A stretch of DNA of 40,614 bases from an uncultured Tateyamaria sp. (GTDB lineage: Bacteria > Pseudomonadota > Alphaproteobacteria > Rhodobacterales > Rhodobacteraceae). A program made the position numbers and the translations under genes. Below, piece after piece: positions 14,893 to 21,933 of this stretch (positions are counted from its first letter, which is position 1; the number at the start of each line of letters is the position of its first letter). The notes beneath the pieces are model-generated. The model searched no databases. It saw nothing but the letters and a program-made list of their open reading frames with translations, and was not told the origin of the DNA. The stretch lies in the NCBI RefSeq assembly GCF_947503415.1, contig NZ_CANNDS010000009.1, positions 1 through 40,614 of the forward strand, written 5' to 3'.

Positions 14893-17127
14893 TTATCTCA
14901 GGTCTTTGGGATCGGGCAAATCACCGCTGGCCACGTTTGTTTGAAGTGCTGCTGGCGATTGAACGACAATGCTTTCGTTACCGTTCACGTCGCCGGAAGG
15001 GGCGATGTAGATCGGCATGTTAAGCTGCTGGCTTTTCGGCAATTCGGTCACTGTAAAGGAATCCGATCCAGTGCCGGTCCGGCCAAACCCCGAAACTGTG
15101 GGGATGTTGTCTGCGATTTTCTTGACCCAATCTGGCACAATGCCTGAACCATCGTCTTTTTTGCTTTCGGTGCTGTCGCCGTCACCGCCCTGCGGTTTCA
15201 GATCAATGTTGTAGCTTTGCCCATCTGTCCTGTCGGTCGAGATTGTACCGTTCTGACCGATAAAGGGCACGGACACCTGCAGCTTCACACCGCTGTCCTT
15301 GCGTACCCCACCGGCCGAGTTCGACCCGTTGGACACCTCCGATACCGCGACGTCCACATTCACCGGCACACTCACATTTGAATCCGCCGCCGTAATCCAG
15401 GCTTTCTGCTCGATCACGTTGGTTTCACGGGTGTTGCTGCGGGTGGTGCCTGTCACGTTCATATGGCCCAGCAAAACCTCGTCGCCGCCCGTTTCCGGCT
15501 TGGCATAGATCGGCACGCGGACATTGAAGGTCTGTTCAACCTCGGGCAATTCGTTGGGCGCTTCGATGAATTTTGTGGGCGGTTCGAGGGTGACCGTTTC
15601 GGTTGACCCGTCTGTGCGCGTGATGTCGGGCGTGCTGTCGGAATAGACCTGGATGGGGCGCTTTTCCTCGGTCTTCAGGGGTGTCCCGTCAAGAAAGCGC
15701 GGGTTCTCCAGCTTGATCTTGAAGCCGCCATTGTCCGAGTCGTGCTTGTTGAAATAGACCTGAGCGAGGCCGGTTCGCCCGTCTGACGTGCGGAATTTGA
15801 CGGTTTCACCGACGGCAAACTTTTCGGCCTGGGTCTGGTTGACACCCTGGATCGAAATGATGGCCTGTGTATCCGGATCGGGGATGACCGAAGGTGTTGA
15901 ACCGTCATTGATCGACCCATCGCGGATGCGTTCCGGGTCATCCGGCACTTCGCCAAGAGATCCGGAAGTGGAGTTGTTGAGTGCAGCCGTCCCGTCAAGC
16001 GTGTTGAGCACGAAGCCTTCGGGAAGCTGCTGCGAAAACTCGCCGGCGGCCACGGACTTGACGGTGTATCCCGCCAACGCCTTTTCCGCGCCTGCGACCG
16101 AGTTCTCGGCGCTGATGATGCGGTTGGCGGCTGTGACAACGGATGCGGGCAGGTTGGCGGCGTTGTTGTCCTTGACCAGGGCGATGGCCTGCTCCGGTGT
16201 CAGCGTCTCGATCGTGTCGATCAGCAGACGTTCCTTTGTCAGGCTATCGCGTGCGTTCTCCAGCCCTTCCTGTTCTCCCAGGATAGTTTCGCGTTCGGTC
16301 TCAAGCACGACCAGCTCGTTTTCGGCGACCTTGAGGTCTTCGATGGCAGTGTTCAGATCATCGGTGCGATCAACATATCCATCCAGAGACAGGCCACCTT
16401 CCTCAAGAACGGTGGTGCTGTCGATGCGGTCCACCAGCTTTTGATTGTCGATGACCCGTTGGTTTGCGGACTCGACGTTTTGCTTCTGGTTCTGGATCCG
16501 CCGATCAAGCCCCGCGACACGGCTGTCCAATCCGTTGATCTGGACACCCAGCGAACTGATCTCGCGATCCAGCCGGCCAGCGTCACCCGTCAGGCGGCGT
16601 TTTTCTTCCGTGATGATGGACGGCAAGGCATCCTTTGCATCCTCAAGGTTATCTTTCGCAGCCACCAGATCGTTCTCTGCCCCGACGTTGACGACGCGGT
16701 ACAGGGGGTCTCCGACTTCGACAGTGTCCCCTTCTTTCGCGATCGGAATGATTTCTTCACCGCGCTGCAATGTGGGGTGTGTAAAGAAGCGGCGGAACGC
16801 GCCGCCATTGTCTTCGACCCCCGTCAGGCCATACACGCCCGCGTCAAGCTCTTCTGGGTTGGGGGGCAGATCGCCCGCTTCGTAAAACAAGCCGGTCGCG
16901 TTGGCGGAGGGCACAAGCCCGTCAAAGAATGATGTGGTCTGTGCGTTGACCTCCTTGCCGCCAAGAAACCCAAGCGGGTTGAAGGCTACCAGCTCGCCTT
17001 CGGGCCGGTCATTCAACCCTAATGCCCCCAGCTCAGCGTCAAAGGATGAGCTTTCGCCAGACGTGAGGTCTGTTGTGTCCCACGTCGGCAAATTGTTCGT
17101 GTCGTTCGTTGTGACGTTGTCGTTCAT
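14893..17127 (-). CDS. HlyD-like coiled-coil protein without membrane anchor, candidate extracellular T3SS component
   Basis: The 744-residue product has the topology of a periplasmic adaptor (HlyD/membrane fusion protein). Residues 122-147 (RGEEIIPIAKEGDTVEVGDP then LYRVV) look like the first half of a lipoyl/barrel-sandwich domain. Residues 151-352 form a long coiled-coil hairpin rich in Glu/Asp/Leu/Arg. Residues 353-378 (GYTVKSVAAGEF and on) complete the lipoyl fold. Residues about 400-480 (IISIQGVNQTQAEKFAVGET, VKFRTSDGRTGLAQV) resemble the beta-barrel domain. A C-terminal beta-rich region follows, with two similar strands (VRVPIYAKP, NMPIYIAP). Real HlyD proteins have an N-terminal membrane helix; here there is none and no Sec signal, so export by the T3SS itself is the likely route. 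AGAGGA precedes the ATG and the regulatory element lies at 17173-17188. Confidence 0.85.
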   Translation of the reverse strand: MNDNVTTNDTNNLPTWDTTDLTSGESSSFDAELGALGLNDRPEGELVAFNPLGFLGGKEVNAQTTSFFDGLVPSANATGLFYEAGDLPPNPEELDAGVYGLTGVEDNGGAFRRFFTHPTLQRGEEIIPIAKEGDTVEVGDPLYRVVNVGAENDLVAAKDNLEDAKDALPSIITEEKRRLTGDAGRLDREISSLGVQINGLDSRVAGLDRRIQNQKQNVESANQRVIDNQKLVDRIDSTTVLEEGGLSLDGYVDRTDDLNTAIEDLKVAENELVVLETERETILGEQEGLENARDSLTKERLLIDTIETLTPEQAIALVKDNNAANLPASVVTAANRIISAENSVAGAEKALAGYTVKSVAAGEFSQQLPEGFVLNTLDGTAALNNSTSGSLGEVPDDPERIRDGSINDGSTPSVIPDPDTQAIISIQGVNQTQAEKFAVGETVKFRTSDGRTGLAQVYFNKHDSDNGGFKIKLENPRFLDGTPLKTEEKRPIQVYSDSTPDITRTDGSTETVTLEPPTKFIEAPNELPEVEQTFNVRVPIYAKPETGGDEVLLGHMNVTGTTRSNTRETNVIEQKAWITAADSNVSVPVNVDVAVSEVSNGSNSAGGVRKDSGVKLQVSVPFIGQNGTISTDRTDGQSYNIDLKPQGGDGDSTESKKDDGSGIVPDWVKKIADNIPTVSGFGRTGTGSDSFTVTELPKSQQLNMPIYIAPSGDVNGNESIVVQSPAALQTNVASGDLPDPKDLR

Positions 17128-17172
17128 GGCTTGGTCCTCTGTTGCTGTTACGCAAAAGTCTAAGGGCCCAAC

Positions 17173-17188
17173 CTTTTGACCAGCTTAC
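17173..17188 (-). promoter_or_regulatory. 16-bp direct-repeat regulatory element ahead of the HlyD-like protein gene
   Basis: On the minus strand it reads GTAAGCTGGTCAAAAG, two changes from the copy at 14003-14018. It ends 46 bp before the start at 17127, in a 178-bp gap after the upstream gene, so this gene probably has its own promoter. Confidence 0.68.
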
Positions 17189-17305
17189 AAAGACGGGTCT
17201 GTGTGCAAGGTATTTCCGGCGTCTGACATTGACCGAACTGCACAAGCGCACGCCGCTTGGCGCGACGGGGGCGGTGCAATGAGAAGATGTCCCGGCCGCG
17301 TTGCC

Positions 17306-17647
17306 TCAGGTGCCCGAATTGATGCCCGCCATGCGTGACAGCGACCGGTTGATGATGATCACCCGGCTCAGCGCCACCTGCCCCGCCTGATCCAGGATGA
17401 TCAGCTTGGTGCGGCCCGGTGCCTTGCCGAACACAAAGATGGAGCTGTCGCTGACGATCTGCACATCGGCCACAGCCGGGTTCGCGACCAGAACGGATGT
17501 GGGGGTAAAGTCGATATACATCATCTGCCCGTCGCTTTCGATCATAGAGACAAAATCGGGGTTTTCGGCACCCAAGGGCAGCGGGGCCGCTATGAGGCAG
17601 GACAATACGGCACCAAATGCCGCGCGGGTCAGGGGGGTGGGTTTCAT
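17306..17647 (-). CDS. Periplasmic secretin/pilus N-terminal domain protein (CpaC-N-like), no channel domain
   Basis: This 113-residue exported protein has a Sec signal peptide (residues 1-27, ending LGA before ENPDF). The mature part matches the short domain found at the N-terminus of CpaC-type secretins (T2SS-T3SS pilus N domain): DFTPTSVLVANPAVADVQIV then SIFVFGKAPGRTKLIILDQA then VIIINRSLS. In CpaC this domain precedes the channel-forming secretin domain; here the protein ends right after it. It begins 13 bases after sctV with a GGAGAG site, so it belongs to the T3SS operon. It may cooperate with the separate secretin N0/N1 protein at 25685. Confidence 0.83.
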   Translation of the reverse strand: MKPTPLTRAAFGAVLSCLIAAPLPLGAENPDFVSMIESDGQMMYIDFTPTSVLVANPAVADVQIVSDSSIFVFGKAPGRTKLIILDQAGQVALSRVIIINRSLSRMAGINSGT

Positions 17648-17660
17648 GTCATTCTCTCCA

Positions 17661-19829
17661 TTAAACGACAGACTGCGGAACAGGGGCGGGCGTGACCGGA
17701 TCGGCCTTGCCGTGACTGCTTTGGGTCAGCGCAATGGATTTCTTGCGGGCGTTGTAGCGCAGCGTGTTGGTGGGCACGATCGTGAAGTCGTCGCTCACCT
17801 CCTGAAACGACATAACTGCAAGGTCCATCGCGTTGCGGTTCAAAAAGGTCTTCAGATGCCGGCGGATATCCATGGAGGACATCAGCACCGGCTGCCGGCG
17901 CGAGTTCTCAAGGTTGTCCATCTGCTTGCGCAGGGCCGTGACAAGGCTGGCCGACATGTTTTCGTTCAGCACAAGGAATGACCCCATCGCCGTCTCACGG
18001 ATATTTTCGCGCAAGGACTCCTCGGTGTCGCGTTCCAGCACGATGGCGGGCAGCACACGGCGGGCATTGGCAAAGCGTTCGCAGATCTGCTGGCGCAGGG
18101 CCACGCGGCAATATTCGACCAGCGCCAGCGGGTTGTCCTCCTTGCCGGTCCACGCCACCAGCGTCTCAAGAATGGTGCGCATGTTGTCGAGGGACACGCG
18201 TTCATCCAGCAGGCGGCGGAACACTTCGGTGACGGTCTGGATGGGAATGCCGCGCAGCACTTCGCCCACCAGCATGGGCGAACGTTCCTCGACCAGCGTC
18301 AGGATTTCCTTGGTCTCCTGAATGCCGACACAGCGGCCATAATTGCGCACAAGCGCGTCGCCCAGATCCTCGATCACCACGGCCAGCGGGCTCAGCACGG
18401 TCAGGCCGGTGTCGCGCACCGCGTTTTCATGGCTGCGCTCGACGGCCAGTCGGGTCTTCCAGGGGGATGCACGCGTGACGTCAAAGGGGATCTCGTGAAT
18501 GCGCAGCGCTTCCTCGCCGTGGTTCACGAACACCGCACCGATATTGACGGACGCCCAAAGATAGGTCGCATGGTCAATGACCAGCTTGTAGGTCGACGGC
18601 TCGGCGCGCGTGTCTTCGCGCACGGCGATGGAACAACAGGTCAGGCCCGTCTCCTGCCGCACGCGCGCTGAAATCTCGGCCACGATGCGCCGTTGCTCGT
18701 CCGGGGAAAAGGCTTTGGTCAGGTCCGCCGCCATCTCGAACACCACATGGGACAGGGCCGCATCGCCAATGGGCGATCCGGGATCGACAACGGGATCACC
18801 GACCGCCCCCACCGTATCCGGGGCCAAGTCCAGCGCCGCCTCGGCGGCCTCTTCCTCGGCCTCCCTTCCCTGCCGCAGCGCCACGAAATAGGCCAGCACG
18901 ACAAAGCTGGCGGAAATGCTCAGCAGGATGGTGGTGGGAAAGCCGGGCAGCACACCCATGACAAAGACGGCGAAGGCGGCCAGCGAAATGGCACGCGGGT
19001 CCGACAGGATCTGCGCGCTGATATCGGCCCCCACATTGCGCTGCTTGTCGGACTTCACGCGGGTGACGATGACGGCGGCCGTGATCGACATCAAAAGCGC
19101 CGGGATCTGTGTGATCAGCGCGTCGCCCACCGTCAACAAGGTGTATTTCAACAGCGCATCGCCAAAGCTCAGGTCGAACTGCGCCATCCCGATCATCAGG
19201 CCACCGACCATGTTGATGACGATGATGATCAGACCGGCAATGGCGTCGCCCTTGACGAATTTCATGGCCCCGTCCATCGACCCGTAGAACTGGCTTTCCC
19301 GTTCCAGGGTCAGACGTTTTGCGCGGGCCTGATCGTTGTCGATGTCGCCATTGCGCAGCTCGGCATCGATGGCCATCTGCTTGCCCGGCAACGCATCCAG
19401 CGTGAAGCGCGCGCCCACTTCTGCAATCCGTTCGGCACCTTTCGATACCACGATGAACTGCACGATGGTGATGATCAGGAACACAACCAGACCCACAATC
19501 ACATTGCCCGCCACAACGATGCTGCCAAAAGTGTCGACGATGGCACCCGCATTGCCTTCGGCCAGGATCAGGCGCGTCGTCGTCACCGACAGGGAAAGCC
19601 GGAACACGGTTGAAATCAGGATGATCCCCGGCAAGGAGGACAGCGACAGCGGGCTGGTCACATAGATACCCGTCATCAGCAGCAGGATTGCCACGCCAAA
19701 GTTCAACCCGATCAGCCCATCGACCAGCAAGGTCGGCATGGGCAGGATCATCAGCAGAACAACCAGAAACAGCAGCAGCCCCACCGACACATCCGCAGAG
19801 CGGGGCAAACGGGCCAGCAGCGACATCAT
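17661..19829 (-). CDS. sctV: T3SS major export apparatus protein SctV
   Basis: SctV (YscV/LcrD/FlhA family) forms the nonameric ring under the export gate and binds chaperone-substrate complexes. The 722-residue protein has about eight N-terminal membrane segments up to residue 335 and a cytosolic C-terminal domain. The family signature is clear: VGARFTLDALPGKQMAID, then RAKRLTLERESQFYGSMDGA and MKFVKGDAIAGLI. The cytosolic half includes GEVLRGIPIQTVTEVFRRLL and a conserved LAVMSFQEV near the end. Two adjacent ATGs (19829 and 19826) overlap the stop of the upstream sctY-like gene. Length is slightly above the usual 680-710. Confidence 0.96.
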   Translation of the reverse strand: MMSLLARLPRSADVSVGLLLFLVVLLMILPMPTLLVDGLIGLNFGVAILLLMTGIYVTSPLSLSSLPGIILISTVFRLSLSVTTTRLILAEGNAGAIVDTFGSIVVAGNVIVGLVVFLIITIVQFIVVSKGAERIAEVGARFTLDALPGKQMAIDAELRNGDIDNDQARAKRLTLERESQFYGSMDGAMKFVKGDAIAGLIIIVINMVGGLMIGMAQFDLSFGDALLKYTLLTVGDALITQIPALLMSITAAVIVTRVKSDKQRNVGADISAQILSDPRAISLAAFAVFVMGVLPGFPTTILLSISASFVVLAYFVALRQGREAEEEAAEAALDLAPDTVGAVGDPVVDPGSPIGDAALSHVVFEMAADLTKAFSPDEQRRIVAEISARVRQETGLTCCSIAVREDTRAEPSTYKLVIDHATYLWASVNIGAVFVNHGEEALRIHEIPFDVTRASPWKTRLAVERSHENAVRDTGLTVLSPLAVVIEDLGDALVRNYGRCVGIQETKEILTLVEERSPMLVGEVLRGIPIQTVTEVFRRLLDERVSLDNMRTILETLVAWTGKEDNPLALVEYCRVALRQQICERFANARRVLPAIVLERDTEESLRENIRETAMGSFLVLNENMSASLVTALRKQMDNLENSRRQPVLMSSMDIRRHLKTFLNRNAMDLAVMSFQEVSDDFTIVPTNTLRYNARKKSIALTQSSHGKADPVTPAPVPQSVV

Positions 19830-20197
19830 TGGATCACATCCTCGACCGACAGGCCGGACACTTTGCACAAGGACAAAAGCTGGGCCCACACCTCGCGCGC
19901 GGCGCGGGCTTCTGACCGGCGGCGCAGCAGCGTGGATTGCACCGACAGGGCAAAGGCCAGCTCGGTCGCGTCGTATTCATGCTCCAGCAGCGTGTCGATG
20001 TCGTCCAGAACGTGGTTGTAGTCCCCGATCTGCATGCGCGCCTTGAGGATCAGGCGGGTCAGGCGCACGGGGCGGGGGTCAAGGCCCGTGGCGGCAAGGC
20101 TGGCCAGCGCAAGGGCGCGCTTGGGGCGGTCCACATCATAATAGACCTCGGCCAGCAGGGTCAGAAGGGCGCGTTGTGCTTCGCTCAGGCCGCTCAT
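19826..20197 (-). CDS. sctY: SctY-like TPR chaperone
   Basis: This 123-residue cytosolic protein consists of tandem helical hairpins with TPR spacing (LLAEVYYDVDRPKRALALAS, LKARMQIGDYNHVLDDIDTL, then a third pair). In Yersinia-type systems the order is yscX-yscY-yscV, and YscY is a small TPR protein of about 115 residues that binds YscX and SctV. Here the order is the same, with 4-base overlaps at both ends. The TPR character is visible; assignment to SctY rests on that plus position. Confidence 0.7.
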   Translation of the reverse strand: MSGLSEAQRALLTLLAEVYYDVDRPKRALALASLAATGLDPRPVRLTRLILKARMQIGDYNHVLDDIDTLLEHEYDATELAFALSVQSTLLRRRSEARAAREVWAQLLSLCKVSGLSVEDVIQ

Positions 20198-20610
20198 CCT
20201 TTCAAAAACCCGTTCAGGAAGGATTCGAGATGCGCCAGCTTGCGCAACTCTCCGGCCACGACCCAGCGGCCATAACGGTCCGCGCGCGAGGGGTTGGGCA
20301 GCGCATCAATGGTGGCGATGACGCCATCAAGGGCCACACGCATCTCTGAAATGGCAAATTGCGCATCATCGCGCGGTTCGGCGGCCATCAGCTTGGCGGC
20401 CAGCAAGGCCAGATTGGCGTTGCCACCGGGCAGCGCGGTCAGACCGGGGGTCAGGTTCGGCTTGGGGGTCTCGTCAATATCGCGGGCAATGGGCGCGCGG
20501 CCGACCTCGAAGAAATCCGCTTCGCTGACGCGGTCGATGGGGCGATCCGTGGCGGACCGATCCGTTGATAAGCGTTGCGCATCGCGGCTATTTGGATTGA
20601 CCCGAACCAT
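20194..20610 (-). CDS. sctX: SctX-like export protein
   Basis: The 138-residue product has a polar N-terminus (residues 1-60, Asp/Arg/Pro-rich) and two C-terminal helices ending ELRKLAHLESFLNGFLKG. YscX is a similar-sized early substrate with a disordered N-terminus and a C-terminal helix that binds YscY. The gene lies immediately before the TPR gene and sctV, as in Yersinia. AGGGGG precedes the ATG, and the gene overlaps the end of sctD by 23 bp. Identity is by position and shape, not by strong sequence match. Confidence 0.6.
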   Translation of the reverse strand: MVRVNPNSRDAQRLSTDRSATDRPIDRVSEADFFEVGRAPIARDIDETPKPNLTPGLTALPGGNANLALLAAKLMAAEPRDDAQFAISEMRVALDGVIATIDALPNPSRADRYGRWVVAGELRKLAHLESFLNGFLKG

Positions 20611-21562
20611 CCTGAACCCCCTGTGTCTGCTCAGTTGAGCCGCGCAGCCTTACGACAACCTTGCGAGTGCCGTTCAGGAATGTGACAGCGCCCGGCGCGA
20701 TGTCCGTCACGCGCCACGTTTTGCCGACAGAGGATCCGGCGATATGCTTGCGCCCCGCGATGACGACAAAGGGCGTGTCGGTGACCCAAACAGAGTCTAT
20801 TACAGGGGGTTTGGGCACATCCGTACGGTCGGAGTAGAACACAAGGCCACTGGTGCTCAGCACGGCCCCGGTGAAGGCGGTGTCAAGTTCATTGCGGAAA
20901 CGGGTCCACGCGCCCTTGCGCTTTTGGGGCAGCCGCCCGCTCAGCGCGATGGAGCCGCCGGTTTCGCGCAATGTCACATCCTCGAACCCCGCGCCGTCCA
21001 GCCGCGCGCGCAGAACCTCCACGCCGATGCGGGCCCCGGCATTGGGCACCACGCGGTCCACGGGCGCAGGCTCGGCCCGGATCACGGGCGCAGGTGCAGG
21101 CCCGGTGCGGGTCGCAGCCCACACATCCTCGATGGTGTAGATTTGAGAGGCCAGAAGCAGCAGCGCCGGGACCAGCACAAAGGCGGTCAGAACAGCGGCG
21201 CGGGTGCGGCCTGAAAACATACGTGGCGGTGGGCGGTCAGGTGCTGCAATGCGCAGCCTCACATCGCCCAGAAGTATCTCGTTCTGACCATACACACCGG
21301 TGCCATAGCCGGGTTCGATCACACCCTGATCCACAAGGGTCACGGGGCTTTCAACGGCCACGATCCGCAACCCCTCGGGGCCCAGATCAAGGCGGGCATG
21401 GGATTTGGCGATGCCGGGATCGGTCAGGACAATATCCGTGTCGACCGAATTGCCAAGGCTGTGGCGGCCGGGGTCCAGAACCAGTTCGGCCCCCGCATGA
21501 CGCCCGGTTTCGACGCGTAGCGTGACATGGGTGTCCTTGTCTTTGCGACGATGTCGGGCCAC
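20588..21562 (-). CDS. sctD: T3SS inner-membrane ring protein SctD (FHA domain), GTG start
   Basis: SctD (YscD/PrgH family) forms the outer ring of the inner-membrane platform. The 324-residue protein has a cytosolic FHA-like domain (ETGRHAGAELVLDPGRHSLG, then TDIVLTDPGIAKSHARLDL), one membrane helix (about 143-163, AVLTAFVLVPALLLLASQIY), and a periplasmic part with two BON-like modules (IGVEVLRARLDGAGFEDVTL and on). The start is the GTG at 21562: GGAGG lies 7 bases upstream, whereas more upstream codons overlap a terminator hairpin and have no homology. This is somewhat shorter than YscD (about 420). Confidence 0.9.
   Translation of the reverse strand: MARHRRKDKDTHVTLRVETGRHAGAELVLDPGRHSLGNSVDTDIVLTDPGIAKSHARLDLGPEGLRIVAVESPVTLVDQGVIEPGYGTGVYGQNEILLGDVRLRIAAPDRPPPRMFSGRTRAAVLTAFVLVPALLLLASQIYTIEDVWAATRTGPAPAPVIRAEPAPVDRVVPNAGARIGVEVLRARLDGAGFEDVTLRETGGSIALSGRLPQKRKGAWTRFRNELDTAFTGAVLSTSGLVFYSDRTDVPKPPVIDSVWVTDTPFVVIAGRKHIAGSSVGKTWRVTDIAPGAVTFLNGTRKVVVRLRGSTEQTQGVQDGSGQSK
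20649..20664 (-). promoter_or_regulatory. Direct-repeat regulatory element inside sctD, ahead of sctX
   Basis: On the minus strand it reads GCAAGGTTGTCGTAAG, 15 of 16 bases identical to the element before sctI, and ends 39 bp before the sctX-like start at 20610. It lies within the 3' end of sctD coding sequence (TRKVVVR), so coding chance must be considered. It may give the sctX-Y-V group its own promoter. Confidence 0.55.
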
Positions 21563-21587
21563 GGCCAATCCTCCGAATTGTGCAGAA

Positions 21588-21623
21588 CAGAAAAGCGCGA
21601 TGCCGGAACCCACCGGCATCGCG
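21588..21623 (-). terminator. Hairpin terminator/attenuator after the needle candidate
   Basis: Along the minus strand a perfect 11-bp stem (CGCGATGCCGG and its complement, 6-base loop, 21596-21623) is followed by CTTTTCTG. It lies just after the 81-residue gene stop (21638) and before sctD. Partial termination here would make the 81-residue protein and upstream products more abundant than SctD, as expected for a needle subunit. Confidence 0.8.
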
Positions 21624-21637
21624 TCTGCCAAGACCGA

Positions 21638-21883
21638 TTACTTCGGGTTGACGTCTTTTTTGGCCGCGTTGAGGATCGTGCCCAACTCGGTCGTGAGGGT
21701 CCGCAGATAGATGTTGCGTTCCGTCGCGAGGTTGAAGGCTTCGATCATCTTCTGAACGGCGGCATCAAAGTCGCCGGATCCGACACCGGCCGTGCCGCTG
21801 TCACCGACGGCAGACCCGGTGGTGTTCGGGACTTCGTCTGCTGCGGCTTGATCGCCAAGTTGTGGGACATCAGTTGCTGACAT
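21638..21883 (-). CDS. sctF: Candidate needle subunit SctF
   Basis: The 81-residue protein has the size of a T3SS needle subunit (about 80-87). Its N-terminal 38 residues are polar and Gly/Ser/Asp-rich, and the C-terminal half is one amphipathic helix (AAVQKMIEAFNLATERNIYL, then LRTLTTELGTILNAAKKDV), as in polymerising needle proteins. There is no signal peptide. GGAGAG precedes the ATG. It lies between a tip-like protein gene and sctD and is followed by a strong attenuating hairpin. It lacks the classical central Pro-turn seen in YscF, so the 59-residue protein at 24128 remains an alternative. Confidence 0.55.
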   Translation of the reverse strand: MSATDVPQLGDQAAADEVPNTTGSAVGDSGTAGVGSGDFDAAVQKMIEAFNLATERNIYLRTLTTELGTILNAAKKDVNPK

Positions 21884-21933
21884 AGTTTCTCTCCATCGTT
21901 GAGGTTGGTGGTTTCGTGTTCAACGACGGCCGA

